A stretch of DNA of 64,000 nucleotides from Tupaia tana (GCA_026018925.1 JAKSZU010000009.1:80877090-80941089); one strand, 5' to 3'. Shown: positions 1-60,654, counted from the stretch's first letter. Numbers and translations: made by a program. Notes: generated by a model from the letters alone, not told the origin.

Positions 1-128
1 TTGAAAGCCACACAGGGAGTGTGTTCATGTGTGCCCAAAATCCTGAGAGGAGAATGGAATGGCTTGTCCAGGACTTAAACTGTGTGGTTGAGCCTAGCTG
101 CCTTAACCTTCATATCACTAGCTGACCC
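1..128. repeat. two SINE fragments in opposite orientation
   Basis: Bases 1-62 read as the body of a long tRNA-type SINE on the plus strand (CCCAAAATCCTGAGAGG). Bases 63-128 read as the reverse complement of a SINE head (CCAGGACTT, CCTTAACC). The copy continues off the left edge, so I cannot say whether this is an inversion or two separate insertions. Confidence 0.5.
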
Positions 129-175
129 AGGATTGACTCTCTATATCAGCATCCTATTACAGTTGATCTCACCCT

Positions 176-439
176 TTTTTTTTTCTTTTTTTGGAGAGGT
201 TTTTGCTATAGGGCGCGTGTGCTCGCCAGACAGAGAGAGACAGAGAGACAGAAAGCAAGAAATCACCCCCCAGGGGGGATGGCCATGTCGCAATCCCTTC
301 TCCTCCCTTCTCCTCTCGGGATCTTGGGCACGCACGCACACGCGCCCAGCATGAGTTTAAGCCACCGGGTCTGGGACTCGAACTACGGTCGACTATGTGG
401 GAGTCCAGAGACATAGCCATTACGCTAACTGCTGGTCCA
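176..439 (-). mobile_element. SINE-A, full length, minus
   Basis: Complete young copy with TTTTTGCTATAGGGCGCG at the left and CTAACTGCTGGTCC at the right. It is bounded by a 13-bp direct repeat GATCTCACCCTTT at 163-175 and 440-452, a clear target-site duplication. It lies downstream of MAGT1. Confidence 0.92.
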
Positions 440-452
440 GATCTCACCCTTT

Positions 453-734
453 CTAAGAATTCAGAATAACCCATTTAAATCAAGATCTGATATGAACATT
501 TTGGTTCCAAGTGCATCCTTTCTAAAAAAATTTCAGTACGTATTATTAGAGTTGTACTTATAATGGCCTTTACCAGCATATCAGTTTCGTCAGAAATATG
601 ACTACAGAACACTCTATATTTCAACTGATTTAATTTAACACTAAACCTGGATACCACAAATGATATCTATTCAAAAGTTAAATATATTGAATATACAGCA
701 GAGCATGAAGGAACACTCAGGTGATTTAGTTTAA
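453..734. other. 3' flank, nothing recognised
   Basis: AT-rich unique-looking sequence between a SINE-A and a MIR fragment. No splice-bounded ORF or repeat family was recognised. Confidence 0.5.
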
Positions 735-880
735 TTCATTCTTCTTAGGATAAAGAAACAGGTCCAGAGAAGTTCAAATCACTTCCCCTGGTCACATAGC
801 TAGACAGAAACAGAGCCAGGACTAAAATCCTATCTTTCTTCCTATCTAGTGTTTCTACTCCATGTTTGCAAATGTACTAG
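735..880 (-). repeat. MIR fragment, minus
   Basis: The core of the ancient mammalian MIR SINE is visible in reverse complement: an AGAAACAGGTCCAGAGA-like run, then GGTCACATAGCTAG, then GAGCCAGGACTAAAATCC. It is diverged, as expected for MIR. Confidence 0.75.
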
Positions 881-939
881 TTTGCCCAGTCCCATATAAC
901 TTGATAATCTGTGCCAGGGTAATTGCTCCAAATAATTTT

Positions 940-1184
940 TTTTAAATTGCAAGAGTGTGTGTAATCACCAGAGAGAAACAGAGAGAAGGAGAAAACACCC
1001 CCCCACAATGGGATGTCATCATACAGTAACTCCTTCCCCATTTCTCCATCCTGTTAGGATTTTTGGCATGTACAACACATACATGTGCCCAGCATGTTTT
1101 TTGAACCACTGGGGCTGGGATTCAAACCATATAGTTGGCCACGTGGGATCCAGCTTTCTTAATCACTGGACCACAGGGCCAGCA
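940..1184 (-). mobile_element. SINE-C, minus
   Basis: Diverged long SINE. The tail side carries GTAATCACCAGAGAGAAACAG and the head side reads GGCCACGTGGGATCCAGC and CCACAGGGCCAGC. There is no clear target duplication. Confidence 0.8.
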
Positions 1185-1487
1185 TCAAATCCATCTTTAT
1201 TATCATAATAAGGAAGTTACCTAGTTAAGGGGTCTTCACTGCCTGGGATAAAAAGTTAGCTGTTTTGACTAACAGGTGACAGAAATAAAGGACTACATAT
1301 TGATTCTTGAAAGAATGTATCTCAATTTTGAAATACATAAAAAAAAAATTTCCTAACTCACTCAGTGTCATTAGGACAATAAGACATTTAAATTGATTTA
1401 ATTATAACTTCAAAATGAAATATCCTAATTTTATAATTCTCATTTAGTACATTAAACTTATCCATTTGAATGATAATAAAAAACTCA
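1185..1487. other. intergenic, 3' of MAGT1
   Basis: AT-rich sequence just beyond the inferred MAGT1 cleavage site. I see no gene or repeat in it. Confidence 0.45.
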
Positions 1488-3468
1488 AAATTTAGATTGC
1501 AAAAGTTTATTGATATGGTCAAAAAGCAAACAGCCAGACATTTGGTTATCCTTGCCACCATAATATGTTATTCTGAATTGTATTTTTAAAGGCGTAATAA
1601 ATGATATTTAAACCAGTACTAGAAAAGTAAATTAAAAGTCTACTTAAGGCACTTCAGATGAAAGCTTATCTTAAAATTTCCACAATACAGAATTTTAAGT
1701 GTAGTATTAATAAATCTGTTTTCCACAGATTTCAGTCGAGATACTATCTTTCTCCTTATAAAAGAATGTGCTCTTTAAGGGAGACAAAAAACAACAAACA
1801 AAAACCTCATTAGTTCAATGGTCATGGCAACTTATCTGGAGCTATACAGATTACAAATCAGTAGTATTCTCCTGGTCAATTTGTACAAATTCGGGGTATC
1901 TTCCTATAAGTCTCATAAAAATCACAGCATAAATGTATTTGGCCTGAGACAAGTATAAGAACAGCAGATAAGGGATCCAGAATCACAATTTACAGGGGAT
2001 TTAACTAGCAGAAAGTGGCTCCATTAAAGAGTAAAAATCAACCATATTCCACCAACTTACCAAATCCACTAACAACAATAACAAAACCCACATAAAACAG
2101 TTCTTCTGAGGCAATTATATCCATTTCCTTCTGCAAACCAGAATTATGTAAGACTTTTATACCATATGGGATGGTTATTAGATGGTGAATAACAAAAGGC
2201 AGCCACAGTATCTTTTTAATGTAATACTTCAAAAATGTCTTTACATTTTTTTTTAACAATCACAGTTCTCATACTTCCAAGAGACTGGCATTTCAGGTTA
2301 CTCTTTGTAACTATGAAGGAGGTTATAGTTAGATATAATGATATCCACAAAAAATTCTTCACAGAAATTTGATTAGCACGTATGGTTATTTCCAGTGACA
2401 GAAATAAAAAGACAAAATTCAAACAAAACTATCTTAAATGTTTACTTTGTTTCTTCGCTTACAGAGAGAGCTTAAAGACTAAAATAACAGCAAAAAACAA
2501 ACCAGTTTTCAAGAAACAGTTCCTCTACACAGGTGATAATTCAATATATCATGATTTTTTTTTCCTTTTACTGTTTTAAGGGAGTCTTTCTCCTAAATGC
2601 AACTGAGCCTACTTTTCTCTTAGGTGCAAGTAGAATAAGTGACAATCTCTAATTTGCAGGAACATGTTAGATCATCTATAATTTATACTGATTTTAGCAC
2701 AAAGCTATGTTTTTATTAGAGAGAGGCCAACTTATATAAAACTGAGATGTAATCAATCAGAAATCTTTGCAAATACAAAGTAATTAACATTGCACTCATG
2801 CAGAAGTCATAATCCTGTATTTAGAGATACTTTTTCATGTCTATGGCTATCAAGAAGCACTGTAAGTCAGTAGGAAAAATGTAGAACTAACTAGTCTTTC
2901 TAAAGGCTGGACATGTTTCTCTGAAAACAGTGTTCCATTTTCAGAAGACCACATAGTGCATATTATTTCTCTGGCCCAAAGTAAAGATGTGTAACGTATA
3001 CACCTCCATGCAAATATGGAAAAGCTAAGAATGGATTCCTGATGAGTTATCTCTAATAGGCATATTTGGGAATACCTAGTTAGGAGTTTATTTACCCACC
3101 TTTGGATAAGACAATATAAAATCAGATGACCAAATGTTAACTAAAGCAGTTTTGAGCTTTGTTCTAATTAAAACAAAGTAGTAGTTTAAAAAGTTTTTAT
3201 AATGTACTTGAGTCTACTAAATTAAATGTTCTGTAAAGTTCACAGGGAAAGGAAGATTAAGAGGATAATAATTTCCAAATACTTCATGATTTTGACAGAA
3301 AACTGCTTGTTAAGGCACTACACATTTTCTTTGGTTAAATGATTAACTATTTAAACCACATGAAAAAAAGAGGTAATACAAAATACACAAATTGCATTCT
3401 TTTCACACACACATTTCTCATTGTTCAACCTCCATTATTCCAGTGTCCATGTATCTCTGAGATCCTTT
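1488..3468 (-). other. MAGT1: MAGT1 3' UTR (terminal exon)
   Basis: Sequence following the MAGT1 stop codon (3469-3471, read leftward) to the inferred cleavage point. The region is about 2 kb and free of SINEs, although the intron on one side and the flank on the other are dense with them. That is expected of a conserved exon but is inference. Alternative proximal poly(A) hexamers exist on the minus strand at 3087-3092 and 2712-2717, so shorter 3' ends are possible. The exact end is not proven. Confidence 0.6.
1506..1511 (-). terminator. candidate MAGT1 poly(A) signal AATAAA
   Basis: The minus strand reads AATAAA followed by CTTTTGCAATCTAAATTTTG and a T-rich stretch, compatible with cleavage near 1485-1495. 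It is chosen because the SINE-free zone ends just beyond it. cDNA is needed to confirm it. Confidence 0.5.
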
Positions 3469-53309
<49,841 letters not shown>

Positions 53310-53405
53310 GTTCGCTCCTCTCCCTTCTTTACGTGAAACTTTCCTCCGGCTGGGTCTGAGGGTGGGGCGTGAGAACAGGCAAACCAGCCTCTTGCCTTTC
53401 CTCAT
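53310..53405 (-). other. MAGT1: MAGT1 5' UTR or upstream extension
   Basis: The reading frame stays open 32 codons upstream to an ATG at 53405-53403. Most of it is probably 5' UTR, because a CCAAT box overlaps that ATG. The transcription start is not determined. Confidence 0.5.
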
Positions 53406-53640
53406 TGGTCCAGCTCAGCCCTGCCAGTTGACCCCCTTACATTACGTCACAAGGCGCTACTGTGAGACACCCGCTAAAAAACAGTTCATTTCTAATTGGT
53501 CACCATTAACCAATAAAAAAAGGATCATCTGGAGCTTTTTCATTGGTCCGCTAAAGATTATGGGCCGCCCCTTTCATTTGCGTAAAGAAGCCGTGCTTAA
53601 TGGCTCTTCAAACGCGCACGCGCAGCTGTGAAATGTTGAA
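53404..53640 (-). promoter_or_regulatory. MAGT1: MAGT1 CpG-containing promoter
   Basis: CpG-containing, TATA-less segment upstream of exon 1. CCAAT boxes in MAGT1 sense at 53404-53408, 53495-53499 and 53542-53546, plus one on the plus strand at 53510-53514. A CRE/ATF-like TGACGTAA lies at 53449-53442. CGCGCACGCGCA at 53613-53624 fits the NRF-1 consensus. This looks like a housekeeping promoter. Confidence 0.8.
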
Positions 53641-53886
53641 AATTTTTCTCCGAATCAGAAATGGAATGAGATTGCTAAACTGGAGTCTTTCTCCCAAACG
53701 CTTTTAAACATCCTTGAAATTTTTCTCCTTCGTGTAATATTCTATAAAAATGAGAACTAGCCATATGAGGGATAGGAGTCACTATAGTTTCTCATACTAC
53801 CTCTCCAGTACAGGTCAAAATCATAAAAATAAAAGGACAGCAAAAATATACCTAACACTGAAAGACATTCTAAAAGTAAATGCGGC

Positions 53887-54078
53887 CGGGTCCAGCAATT
53901 AGCCTAATGGCTATGTCGCTGAACTCCCATGTAGTCAACCGTAATTCGAGCCCCAGACCTGGTGGCTTAAATTCACGCCAGGCATGGAGGGGGGGGGGGG
54001 GTGCTTCTCGCTTTCTGTCTCTTTCTGGCAAGCGCACGCGCCCTATAGCATAAACCTCTACAAAAAAAAAAAAAAAAA
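53887..54078 (+). mobile_element. SINE-A, plus, internally deleted
   Basis: GGGTCCAGCAATTAGCCTAA head. The body is replaced by G(12) at 53990. Tail GCCCTATAGCATAAACCTCT. AAAGTAAATGCGGCC and AAAGCAAATGTGGCC flank it. Confidence 0.9.
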
Positions 54079-54322
54079 AAAGCAAATGTGGCCAAAAGCT
54101 CAAGTGAACTATCTGTCCTTCTGTCCTAAGAACTGTACCAGCACAGGGAAAAAACAAAAAACACAACATCAAAAATTAGTTTTAAGAGTTTTTGTTTATT
54201 TATGGCATTTTAAAAACTTAGACTGCTCGACTCTACCTCAAGCACCAAGGACTTAAATTATGGGTTACAGACAGCAAATACCTTCTCTTTTTGTTTTAGA
54301 GAAGGGTTCAAAAGTTAGATGA

Positions 54323-54474
54323 TATGCCCAAGATCCCAAGAGGAGAATGGAGGAGAGGGGATTGCGGCGTGGCCATCCCCCCTGGGGGGTGATTTCTCGC
54401 TTTCTATCTCTCTGTCTCTGTCTGTCTGTCTGGCGAGCGCACGCGCCCTATAGCAAAAACCTCTCAAAAAAAAA
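54323..54474 (+). mobile_element. SINE-A, plus, 5' truncated
   Basis: Starts at TGCCCAAGATCCCAAGAGG with no tRNA-like head, yet AAAAGTTAGATGAT flanks it at 54309-54322 and 54477-54490. A bona fide truncated insertion. Confidence 0.92.
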
Positions 54475-54493
54475 AAAAAAGTTAGATGATAGA

Positions 54494-54942
54494 GAAAAGG
54501 CATAAACCCAGGCCCATCTCCACATGGATCCTGAACTTCAGCTGTGAAATATTGCTTTCAGAGACTTAAAATTAAGATTTTCTGCTGAGACTTTTCCTCG
54601 CTTATTTCTAGAAAGGCACAAACATAGGCCTATCTCCACGTGGATCCTGAACTTCAGCTGTGAAATATTGCTTTCAGAGACTTAAAATTAAGATTTTCTG
54701 CTGAGACTTCTTCCTCACTTATTTCTAGTGGGTAGTGTTACCTGTCTCTTTCTCTCCATTTCTGTCTGTCTCTCTGTGTCTCCCTAAGTCTTTTCATTTT
54801 TTTAAGGTAAAGTATTCTCTGGGCTCTCAAGCCCCTTTATTGTGCTAATAGGTGCCTCTCCCCATTCTGTTTAGGAAAGGCACAATCCCAGGCCCCTCTC
54901 CATATGGATCCTGAACTTCAGCTTTGAAATATTGCTTTCCCA
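54494..54942 (+). repeat. tandem 117-bp units at the 5' end of the HAL1-like element
   Basis: Two nearly identical full units and a partial third, separated from the second by about 150 bases of T/C-rich sequence. They are reminiscent of monomer promoters in some L1 families. Confidence 0.85.
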
Positions 54943-55303
54943 TGGCGCGCTTGCCCACCACACGGTTTTCAAATTTTGCTTTTTAAAATTAAAATCTATA
55001 TTTTTTTATTATCCTTTTTTTCTTTTCTATTTTCTTCTTTCCTTTTCTCTAATTCTTTTATTTTTCCTTATCTTTACTGATTGGCTTCTCAGCTCCTACA
55101 CGCTAAATGTCTAGACAGGTCCAAGTGAACAGGATCTAAACATCTGAATACAATTAGGGTCAAAATATTTCTCTATTCCCACTGATTCTGATGCACAAAG
55201 AATGAGAACGAAATAGAAGAGAGATTGCAGATCACTTCCTCCTGCACATTTCTGAACACTCAGATTGAACTTCAAGAATTAGAAGAAACGCACCATCCAT
55301 CAG

Positions 55304-56607
55304 ATGACTAGAAGTCACAGTAGGGTCACAAGAAATATGGAAACACAAGAAAATACCTCTCCTCTAAGGAAAAATAATAACTCCTCTTCATCCTCAGACA
55401 GTATGATGAAATTCACAGAAATGTCAGATAAAGAATTTAGAATTTTCATGGTGACAAAGCTCACAGAGATGGAAGAGAAGAGAGACGATGAACTGCCGAA
55501 GAGGCAGGGGAAAGGAGATGAGGAGCTTCAGGAGGAGAGGAAATTCTTGCAAGATCTAAAAGAGGAATTACACACTTTAAAAAAGAATCAAATGGACCTG
55601 TTACAGATGAAGACTAAAATATTGGAAGTCAAAACCTCCCTTGAAAGTATTAAAAGCATGGGACCAGTAGTTAGTGTAATGGCTATGTCGCTGGACTCCC
55701 ACGTAGTCGACCACGGTTCGCGTCCCGGACCCGGTGGCTTAAAACTCACACCGGGCGCGTGTGCGTGCGTGCCCATGATCCCGAGAGGAGAATGGAGGAG
55801 AAGGGATTGTGGCGTGGCCATCCCCCCTGGGGGAGGTGATTTCTTGCTTTCTGTCTCTCTGTCTCTGTCTGTCTGGTGAGCGCATGTGCCCTATAGCGAA
55901 AACCTCTCCAAAAAAAGGGGAAAAAAAAAGAAAGTATTAAAAGCAGACTAGATCATACCAAAAATCAAATCTTAGATGTAGACTATAGAATCACTGGCCT
56001 AGAAATATCCACCACGAAGACTGAGAAAATTGCCCCCCCCCCAATGAGAATACTATACAAGGAATACTAGATACCATCAAACGTCCAAACATCAGATAAT
56101 TGGTATCCCAGAAGGGGAAGAGACCTATAAGGGCATTGACAATGTACTCCATGAAATCCTGCAAGAAAACTTTCCAAACCTAGAGAGGCATTTGAAGACC
56201 CAATCCCAAGAAATACAAAGGACCCCAAATATAATCAACCCAAGAAGATCATCTCCAAGACACATTATAGCCAGATTGACCAAAACCACAAAGACAAGAT
56301 ACTAAGATTGGCAAGAGAAAAACGGCAAGTTATCTACAAAAAATATCCCATCAGGCTGACAGTCTACCTATCATCGGAAACAATGCAAGTAAGGAAAGAA
56401 TGGGAAAATATATTCAAAGTGTTAAGGCAAAAGCAATTGCAACCAAGGATACTATACCTGACAAGATTATCTTTCATATGGGAAGAAAAGACAAGAACAT
56501 TCTCAGATAAACAAAACCTGAAAGAATTTACCAACCAGACCAGATCTCCAAGAAGTTCTCAAGGGAGTGCTATACCAGGAAAATTAAATACAGTCACATC
56601 AAAATAA
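55304..56607 (+). pseudogene. L1/HAL1 ORF1 remnant
   Basis: N-terminal part from MTRSHSRVTRN with a Glu/Lys-rich coiled coil. A central RRM-like part has IIGIPEGEE and LHEILQENFPNLE. The C-terminal domain begins AREKRQVIYKKYPIRL and ends SFIWEEKTRTFSDKQ. It is split by a SINE-A at 55661-55930 and by frameshifts near 56040-56060 (a C(10) run) and 56300. It encodes an RNA-binding chaperone in intact elements and is non-functional here. Confidence 0.85.
55661..55930 (+). mobile_element. SINE-A2, plus, inside ORF1
   Basis: GGGACCAGTAGTTAGTGTAA head, GTTCGCGTCC B box. The target GAAAGTATTAAAAGCA is duplicated at 55645-55660 and 55931-55946, perfect. Confidence 0.95.
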
Positions 56608-57249
56608 GAGTTCAAAAACTAAGAAAATGGCCAACTTAATTGTGGGGACAAGTCTGGAGTTGAATATTATATCCCAGAATTTAACTGGGAAAATTGAACC
56701 ACAACAGATGATAGATTAAGTACATAAGACTGAACTGGTGAAATAGAATTTTATGACTTTTGACTAAAACACTGCCGATTTTCGTCAGGGTTTGTTTTCC
56801 AGTTTTAAGGATTTTTGTCTTGTCTTGAGCTGCTGATAGGTTCATGTACCTACTATTTGAATAGAATCTCCCAATCTGTTTCCCGGCTTTAAGTTTTAAG
56901 CATATTTCCTTAGCATTTCTTTGATTTATTAAAGTTAAATCTGATTTTCTTGAAATTAAAAAATACAGTAAAAATACATAATTAATGGCTGTAGTAAACT
57001 ATGTAGTATCAGCTAGGTGCTACCTTATAGTATATTCATTCTACTCAGAGTTTCATGCCTAAAGTCAGACATGTATTCATAGATACGTATATATCAGCAG
57101 AGCTTGCTATTGAAAATAGTTAGATTATTTAAGAAATTTTGTGAATCAATAAAATATCGGAAAAAGAGGAATGGAAAACAACTGTGGCCACCTGAGATAG
57201 TGTGGGAGGAGGGTGGGAAATGGCAGAGGGTGAGAAATAGGAGGAAAAA

Positions 57250-57252
57250 AAA

Positions 57253-57287
<35 letters not shown>

Positions 57288-57345
57288 CATACATACATGA
57301 AATTATATAAATATACAGATATATGTACATATATATATATGAAAC
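57250..57345. repeat. (TA)n-rich microsatellite
   Basis: ATATAC/ATATAT repeats in the 3' region of the HAL1-like element. Confidence 0.9.
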
Positions 57346-57478
57346 TAGAAATGGAAAATTATTGATGATAACATGTATGATTAAGCCACTATGCAGCATA
57401 TTCTGGATGGGAAATGACATTTTGTAAGATGTGACAATGCTCAGTGAATTAATATACATTAATTAAATAAAAACAAAA

Positions 57479-57990
57479 AATTTTTTAAAAATAATGAAGC
57501 ATTAAGTGGAAAAAAAGTTAGGTGGTAAAGAAACACTTGCTGTCTTTTAAAAGTCTTTGTATTTGTTGTTTTTATGAAACATTCAATTCTCCCATCCAAA
57601 AATAATGAAAATCCTACATAATTGAAGAAGTTTCCATTTATTCAAGCCAGCTTTGTTTATCATAGCGGGTTGTAAAACAAAGATGACTTACAAAAAAACA
57701 AACCAGGGATGATTTCACTGAAGAGTAATAGTATACTCAAGAAAAAAAATACCAATAAAATAAAATCAATCTGTCCATAGTTGGAATTTTATTTCGATGA
57801 TGTGGAATATATCATATGACTAGGCCCTTATTTAGGCCCTGATGGAAAATAAGCACAGGAAAATAATTTCATTATGTCAGAGAAACAAGGAGATGGATAT
57901 GGAAAGAAAAATAGCTGGCTCTTAAGTGGAGATGTGAAATTGTGATGTAAAACATTTTAAAATGCTCAAAGGCACTCATATCACGAAAAA
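57479..57990. other. 5' flank, nothing recognised
   Basis: Unique-looking AT-rich sequence. No exon of the expected neighbour COX7B was found. Confidence 0.4.
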
Positions 57991-58270
57991 TGTGGCCAGC
58001 CAGTGGCATGGTGGTTAGTGCAGCAGGATTCCATGTGGCTTATTATGTAGTTTGAATCCTGGACTGGATGGCTTGAGAGACACTCCAGGGCATGCATGTG
58101 TGTACATGTCCAAGATCCAAAGAGAGTGAAGAAGCAGGGATTACTCTGTGGGCATCCCCCTTGAAGGGTGCTTTCTCACTTTTTCCCTCTCTGTCTCTGT
58201 CTTTCTATCTCTCTCTGTCTTGTGAGCACATGAGCCTTATGGAAAAATTTTTAAAAATAAAAAAACAAAT
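57991..58270 (+). mobile_element. SINE-C, plus
   Basis: TGGCCAGCCAGTGGCATGGT head, CATGTCCAAGATCCAAAGAG body, tail GAGCCTTATGGAAAAATTTT. Confidence 0.83.
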
Positions 58271-58271
58271 G

Positions 58272-58540
58272 TAGGATCTGCTCCATGACTTCGTGGTAAG
58301 GCAGTTGGATCCCACATGGCCAGCTGTGCAGTTTGAGTTCAAGAAACATGCGAATCATGTGTGTATGTGCTCATGTGTGTGCATGACCAAAATACAGAAA
58401 GGAGGGGGAGATGGAGAAGAGATTGTAGTGTGGTGATTCCCCATGGGGGTGCTTTATCCACCCTCTATCTCTTTCTCTCTGTCTCTATCTGGTGAGCACA
58501 TGCCTGTTGTAGAAAAAAAATGCAAAAAAATCTTAAAAAT
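58272..58540 (+). mobile_element. SINE-C, plus, diverged head
   Basis: GGATCTGCTCCATGACTTCG head, GCAGTTGGATCCCACATGG, and a tail AAAAAAATCTTAAAAATT. Confidence 0.78.
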
Positions 58541-58675
58541 TGGGCCAGCAGGTGGCATGGTGGTTAAGGTGGCTGGGCTCCCACATGGCTGATGATGGTT
58601 TGAGTCCTGGACCTGGCAAATTGCTTTCTCACTTTCCTTCTCTCTCTGTGTGTCTCTCTCTGGTCAACGTCAAAA

Positions 58676-58718
<43 letters not shown>

Positions 58719-58757
58719 AATAATGACAATGAACAAAAATGTTTTAAAAATGAAAAT
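58541..58757 (+). mobile_element. SINE-B, plus, with (AAAT)n
   Basis: GGGCCAGCAGGTGGCATGGT head, GGTTAAGG. The tail expanded to about eleven AAAT units at 58674-58720. Confidence 0.9.
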
Positions 58758-58759
58758 AA

Positions 58760-59056
58760 GGTATACTAAAACATACTGTATGATTGTTTTTATATGCCAT
58801 TCTGGAAAAGACAAATGTAGGGAAGGAGAACAGTGACTTTCAGGGACTGGGTGTAAGGAGAAGAATGGATTACAAAGAAGCCGAACAAGGACATTTATAT
58901 GGTGATGGAACTGTTTTGTCCTTAATTGTGGTGATAGCTACACAAGTTTATGTAGTTGACAAAACTCATAACTGTACACAGAGTGAATTTTAGTACACAT
59001 AAAATTAAAATATTAAAGTAAATTTGTAAAAGTTTGAAAGAGATACATTGCCTATT
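58760..59056 (+). repeat. old L1 3' UTR-like fragment, plus
   Basis: GGTGATGGAACTGTTTTGTC, TGTGGTGATAGCTACACAAG and CAAAACTCATAACTGTACAC are typical of old L1ME/L1MC-type 3' ends. Confidence 0.65.
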
Positions 59057-59308
59057 GAGACCACAGGTGGCACGGAGGTTAGGGTGGCTGTATCCCACAT
59101 GGCCCATTCTGCAGTTCAAGTCCTGGACTGGCAGCTTAAAAATCATGCTATATGCATGTGGTATGTGTGTCCAAGATCCCAAGAAAAGAATGGAAGAGAG
59201 GGAATCACAATGTGGCCATATCTTGGGAGGGGGGGATTTCTCACATTTTCTCTCTGTTCTTTTCTGGTGAGTACATGAGCCCTATAAACAAAAATTTTTT
59301 TTAAAAAA
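59057..59308 (+). mobile_element. SINE-C, plus
   Basis: GAGACCACAGGTGGCACGGA head, AAGATCCCAAGAAAAGAATG body, tail AGCCCTATAAACAAAAATTT. Confidence 0.84.
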
Positions 59309-59309
59309 G

Positions 59310-59540
59310 GGGGGGAGCAGCAGGTTAAGTCACTGGACTCCCACAGACTCCCACATGGCAAACAGCTAGTCCCAGACCCAGCAGCTTGAAAATCACTCCA
59401 GGCATGTGTGCGTATGTGCCTAATATCCTAAGAGAAGAATGGAGGAGAGAGGACTGCAGTGTTCATCCTCCTGGGGGGTGATTTCTCACTCCCCCCGGCA
59501 AATAAACAAAGAGAAAGGGGAGAGAGAGAGAGAGAAGGAA
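59310..59540 (+). mobile_element. SINE, plus, rearranged
   Basis: GGGGGAGCAGCAGGTTAAGT head with a duplicated ACTCCCACA. The tail is lost after TGATTTCTCACTCCCCCC. Confidence 0.78.
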
Positions 59541-59805
59541 TATATCGCCTATCATATGGTGAAAATAAAAAAGCTAACAAAGTAAATGCTGTCAGAAAGA
59601 CTGGAAAAACAGGCACCCTTATATATTGCTGATGGGAATGCAAAATGGTACAATATCTATGGAGGGTAATTTGGCAAGATGTAACATATACATCTATCTT
59701 TTTATGCCAAAATCTCACTTCTAGGAATGTACCCTGGAGAGACACATCCAACAATGTGAAAAAAAATATATACGTGCACAAAGTTAACCATTTCAGCATT
59801 ATTAT

Positions 59806-60061
59806 TTTTTTCAAGAGGTCTTTGCTATAGGGCGCATGCGCGCCCCAGAAAGACAGAGAGAGACAGGGAGACAGAAAGCAAGAAATCACCTCCCGGGGTG
59901 GATGGCCACGCCACAATCCCTTCTCCTCCATTATCCTCTCGGAATCTTGGGCATGCACGCACACGTGCCCAGCGTGAGTTTAAACCACCAGGTCTGGGAC
60001 TCAAACTGCGGTCGACTACATGGGAGTTCAGTGACATAGCCATTATGCTAACTGCTGGTCC
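59806..60061 (-). mobile_element. SINE-A, minus
   Basis: GCTATAGGGCGCATGCGCGC tail side, CTAACTGCTGGTCCC head. CAGCATTATTA flanks it. Confidence 0.92.
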
Positions 60062-60074
60062 CAGCATTATTACT

Positions 60075-60298
60075 TTTTAAAATTCATGATAGAGAGCATG
60101 TGTGTGCCTGTAAGAGAGAGACAGACAGATAGACGTTCCTAACAGGGTCTTGTCCCCTGACCTCCAGTTCATCATTATCTTGGGCATGTGCATGTGCCCA
60201 AGATGTTTGAGGTTGATGGAGTCAGGGATCCAAACCATGCTCAGCCAGGTGACTTCCAGCACTGCAATCCTGCACTCTGCCAACTGCAACACAGTGTG
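60075..60298 (-). mobile_element. SINE-D-like, minus
   Basis: AACAGGGTCTTGTCCCCTGA matches the position of the ACAGGGTCTTGATACCCTGA segment in the copy at 21770. Head side ATCCTGCACTCTGCC. Confidence 0.55.
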
Positions 60299-60390
60299 TT
60301 TGTAACTGAAGTAATCTTAAAACTACCTAAATGTTGAAACATAGAAAACTAGCATAGTGTTCTATGCAGCTCTAAAAATCAATAAGGAAG

Positions 60391-60580
60391 GGGACCAGCA
60401 GGTGGCGTGGTGGTTAAGGCGCTGGACACTCCCACATGACCTACCACAGTTTGAGTCCCGGACCTGGTGGCTTGCTTTCTCACTTTCCCTCTCTCTGTGT
60501 CTCTCTCTGGTCAAATTTAAAATAAATAAATAAATAAATAAATAAATGAGTGGATAAATAAATAAATAATTTTAAAAAGG
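60391..60580 (+). mobile_element. SINE-B, plus
   Basis: GGGGACCAGCAGGTGGCGTG head, GGACACTCCCACATGACC, tail CTGGTCAAATTTAAAATAAA. GGAAG lies on both sides. Confidence 0.92.
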
Positions 60581-60654
60581 AAGATCTATTTAAATGATAA
60601 TGGAAATTCTGCTACATTTAAATAGAAGGGGAAATCAGAAAATGTACTTTTTGC

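Larger units (their letters stand above)
54490..57478 (+). mobile_element. HAL1-like (half-L1) retroelement, plus
   Basis: Begins with tandem 117-bp units (54494 and 54611, partial at 54875; each starts GAAAGGCA-like and contains GGATCCTGAACTTCAGC). A degenerate L1 ORF1 follows (55304-56607). The element then goes straight into an 870-base 3' region ending ATTAATTAAATAAAAAC and A-rich sequence, with no ORF2 or reverse transcriptase. This is the layout of HAL1 elements (knowledge). The 5' limit and duplication are not certain. Confidence 0.72.
59545..60388 (+). repeat. old L1 ORF2 fragments, plus, split by SINEs
   Basis: 59545-59805 (TATATTGCTGATGGGAATGC, CACTTCTAGGAATGTACCCT) and 60301-60388 (TGTTCTATGCAGCTCTAAAA) are L1ME/L1MC-like. 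The gap holds a SINE-A and a SINE-D-like copy. Confidence 0.75.

Noticed and set aside
55304..55879. A 191-codon plus-strand frame that could look like a gene
   Set aside because: It is L1/HAL1 ORF1 running into an inserted SINE-A2. The last third is translated SINE.
59428..59964. A 178-codon minus-strand frame
   Set aside because: It spans a SINE-A, an old L1 fragment and another SINE, with no protein similarity of its own.
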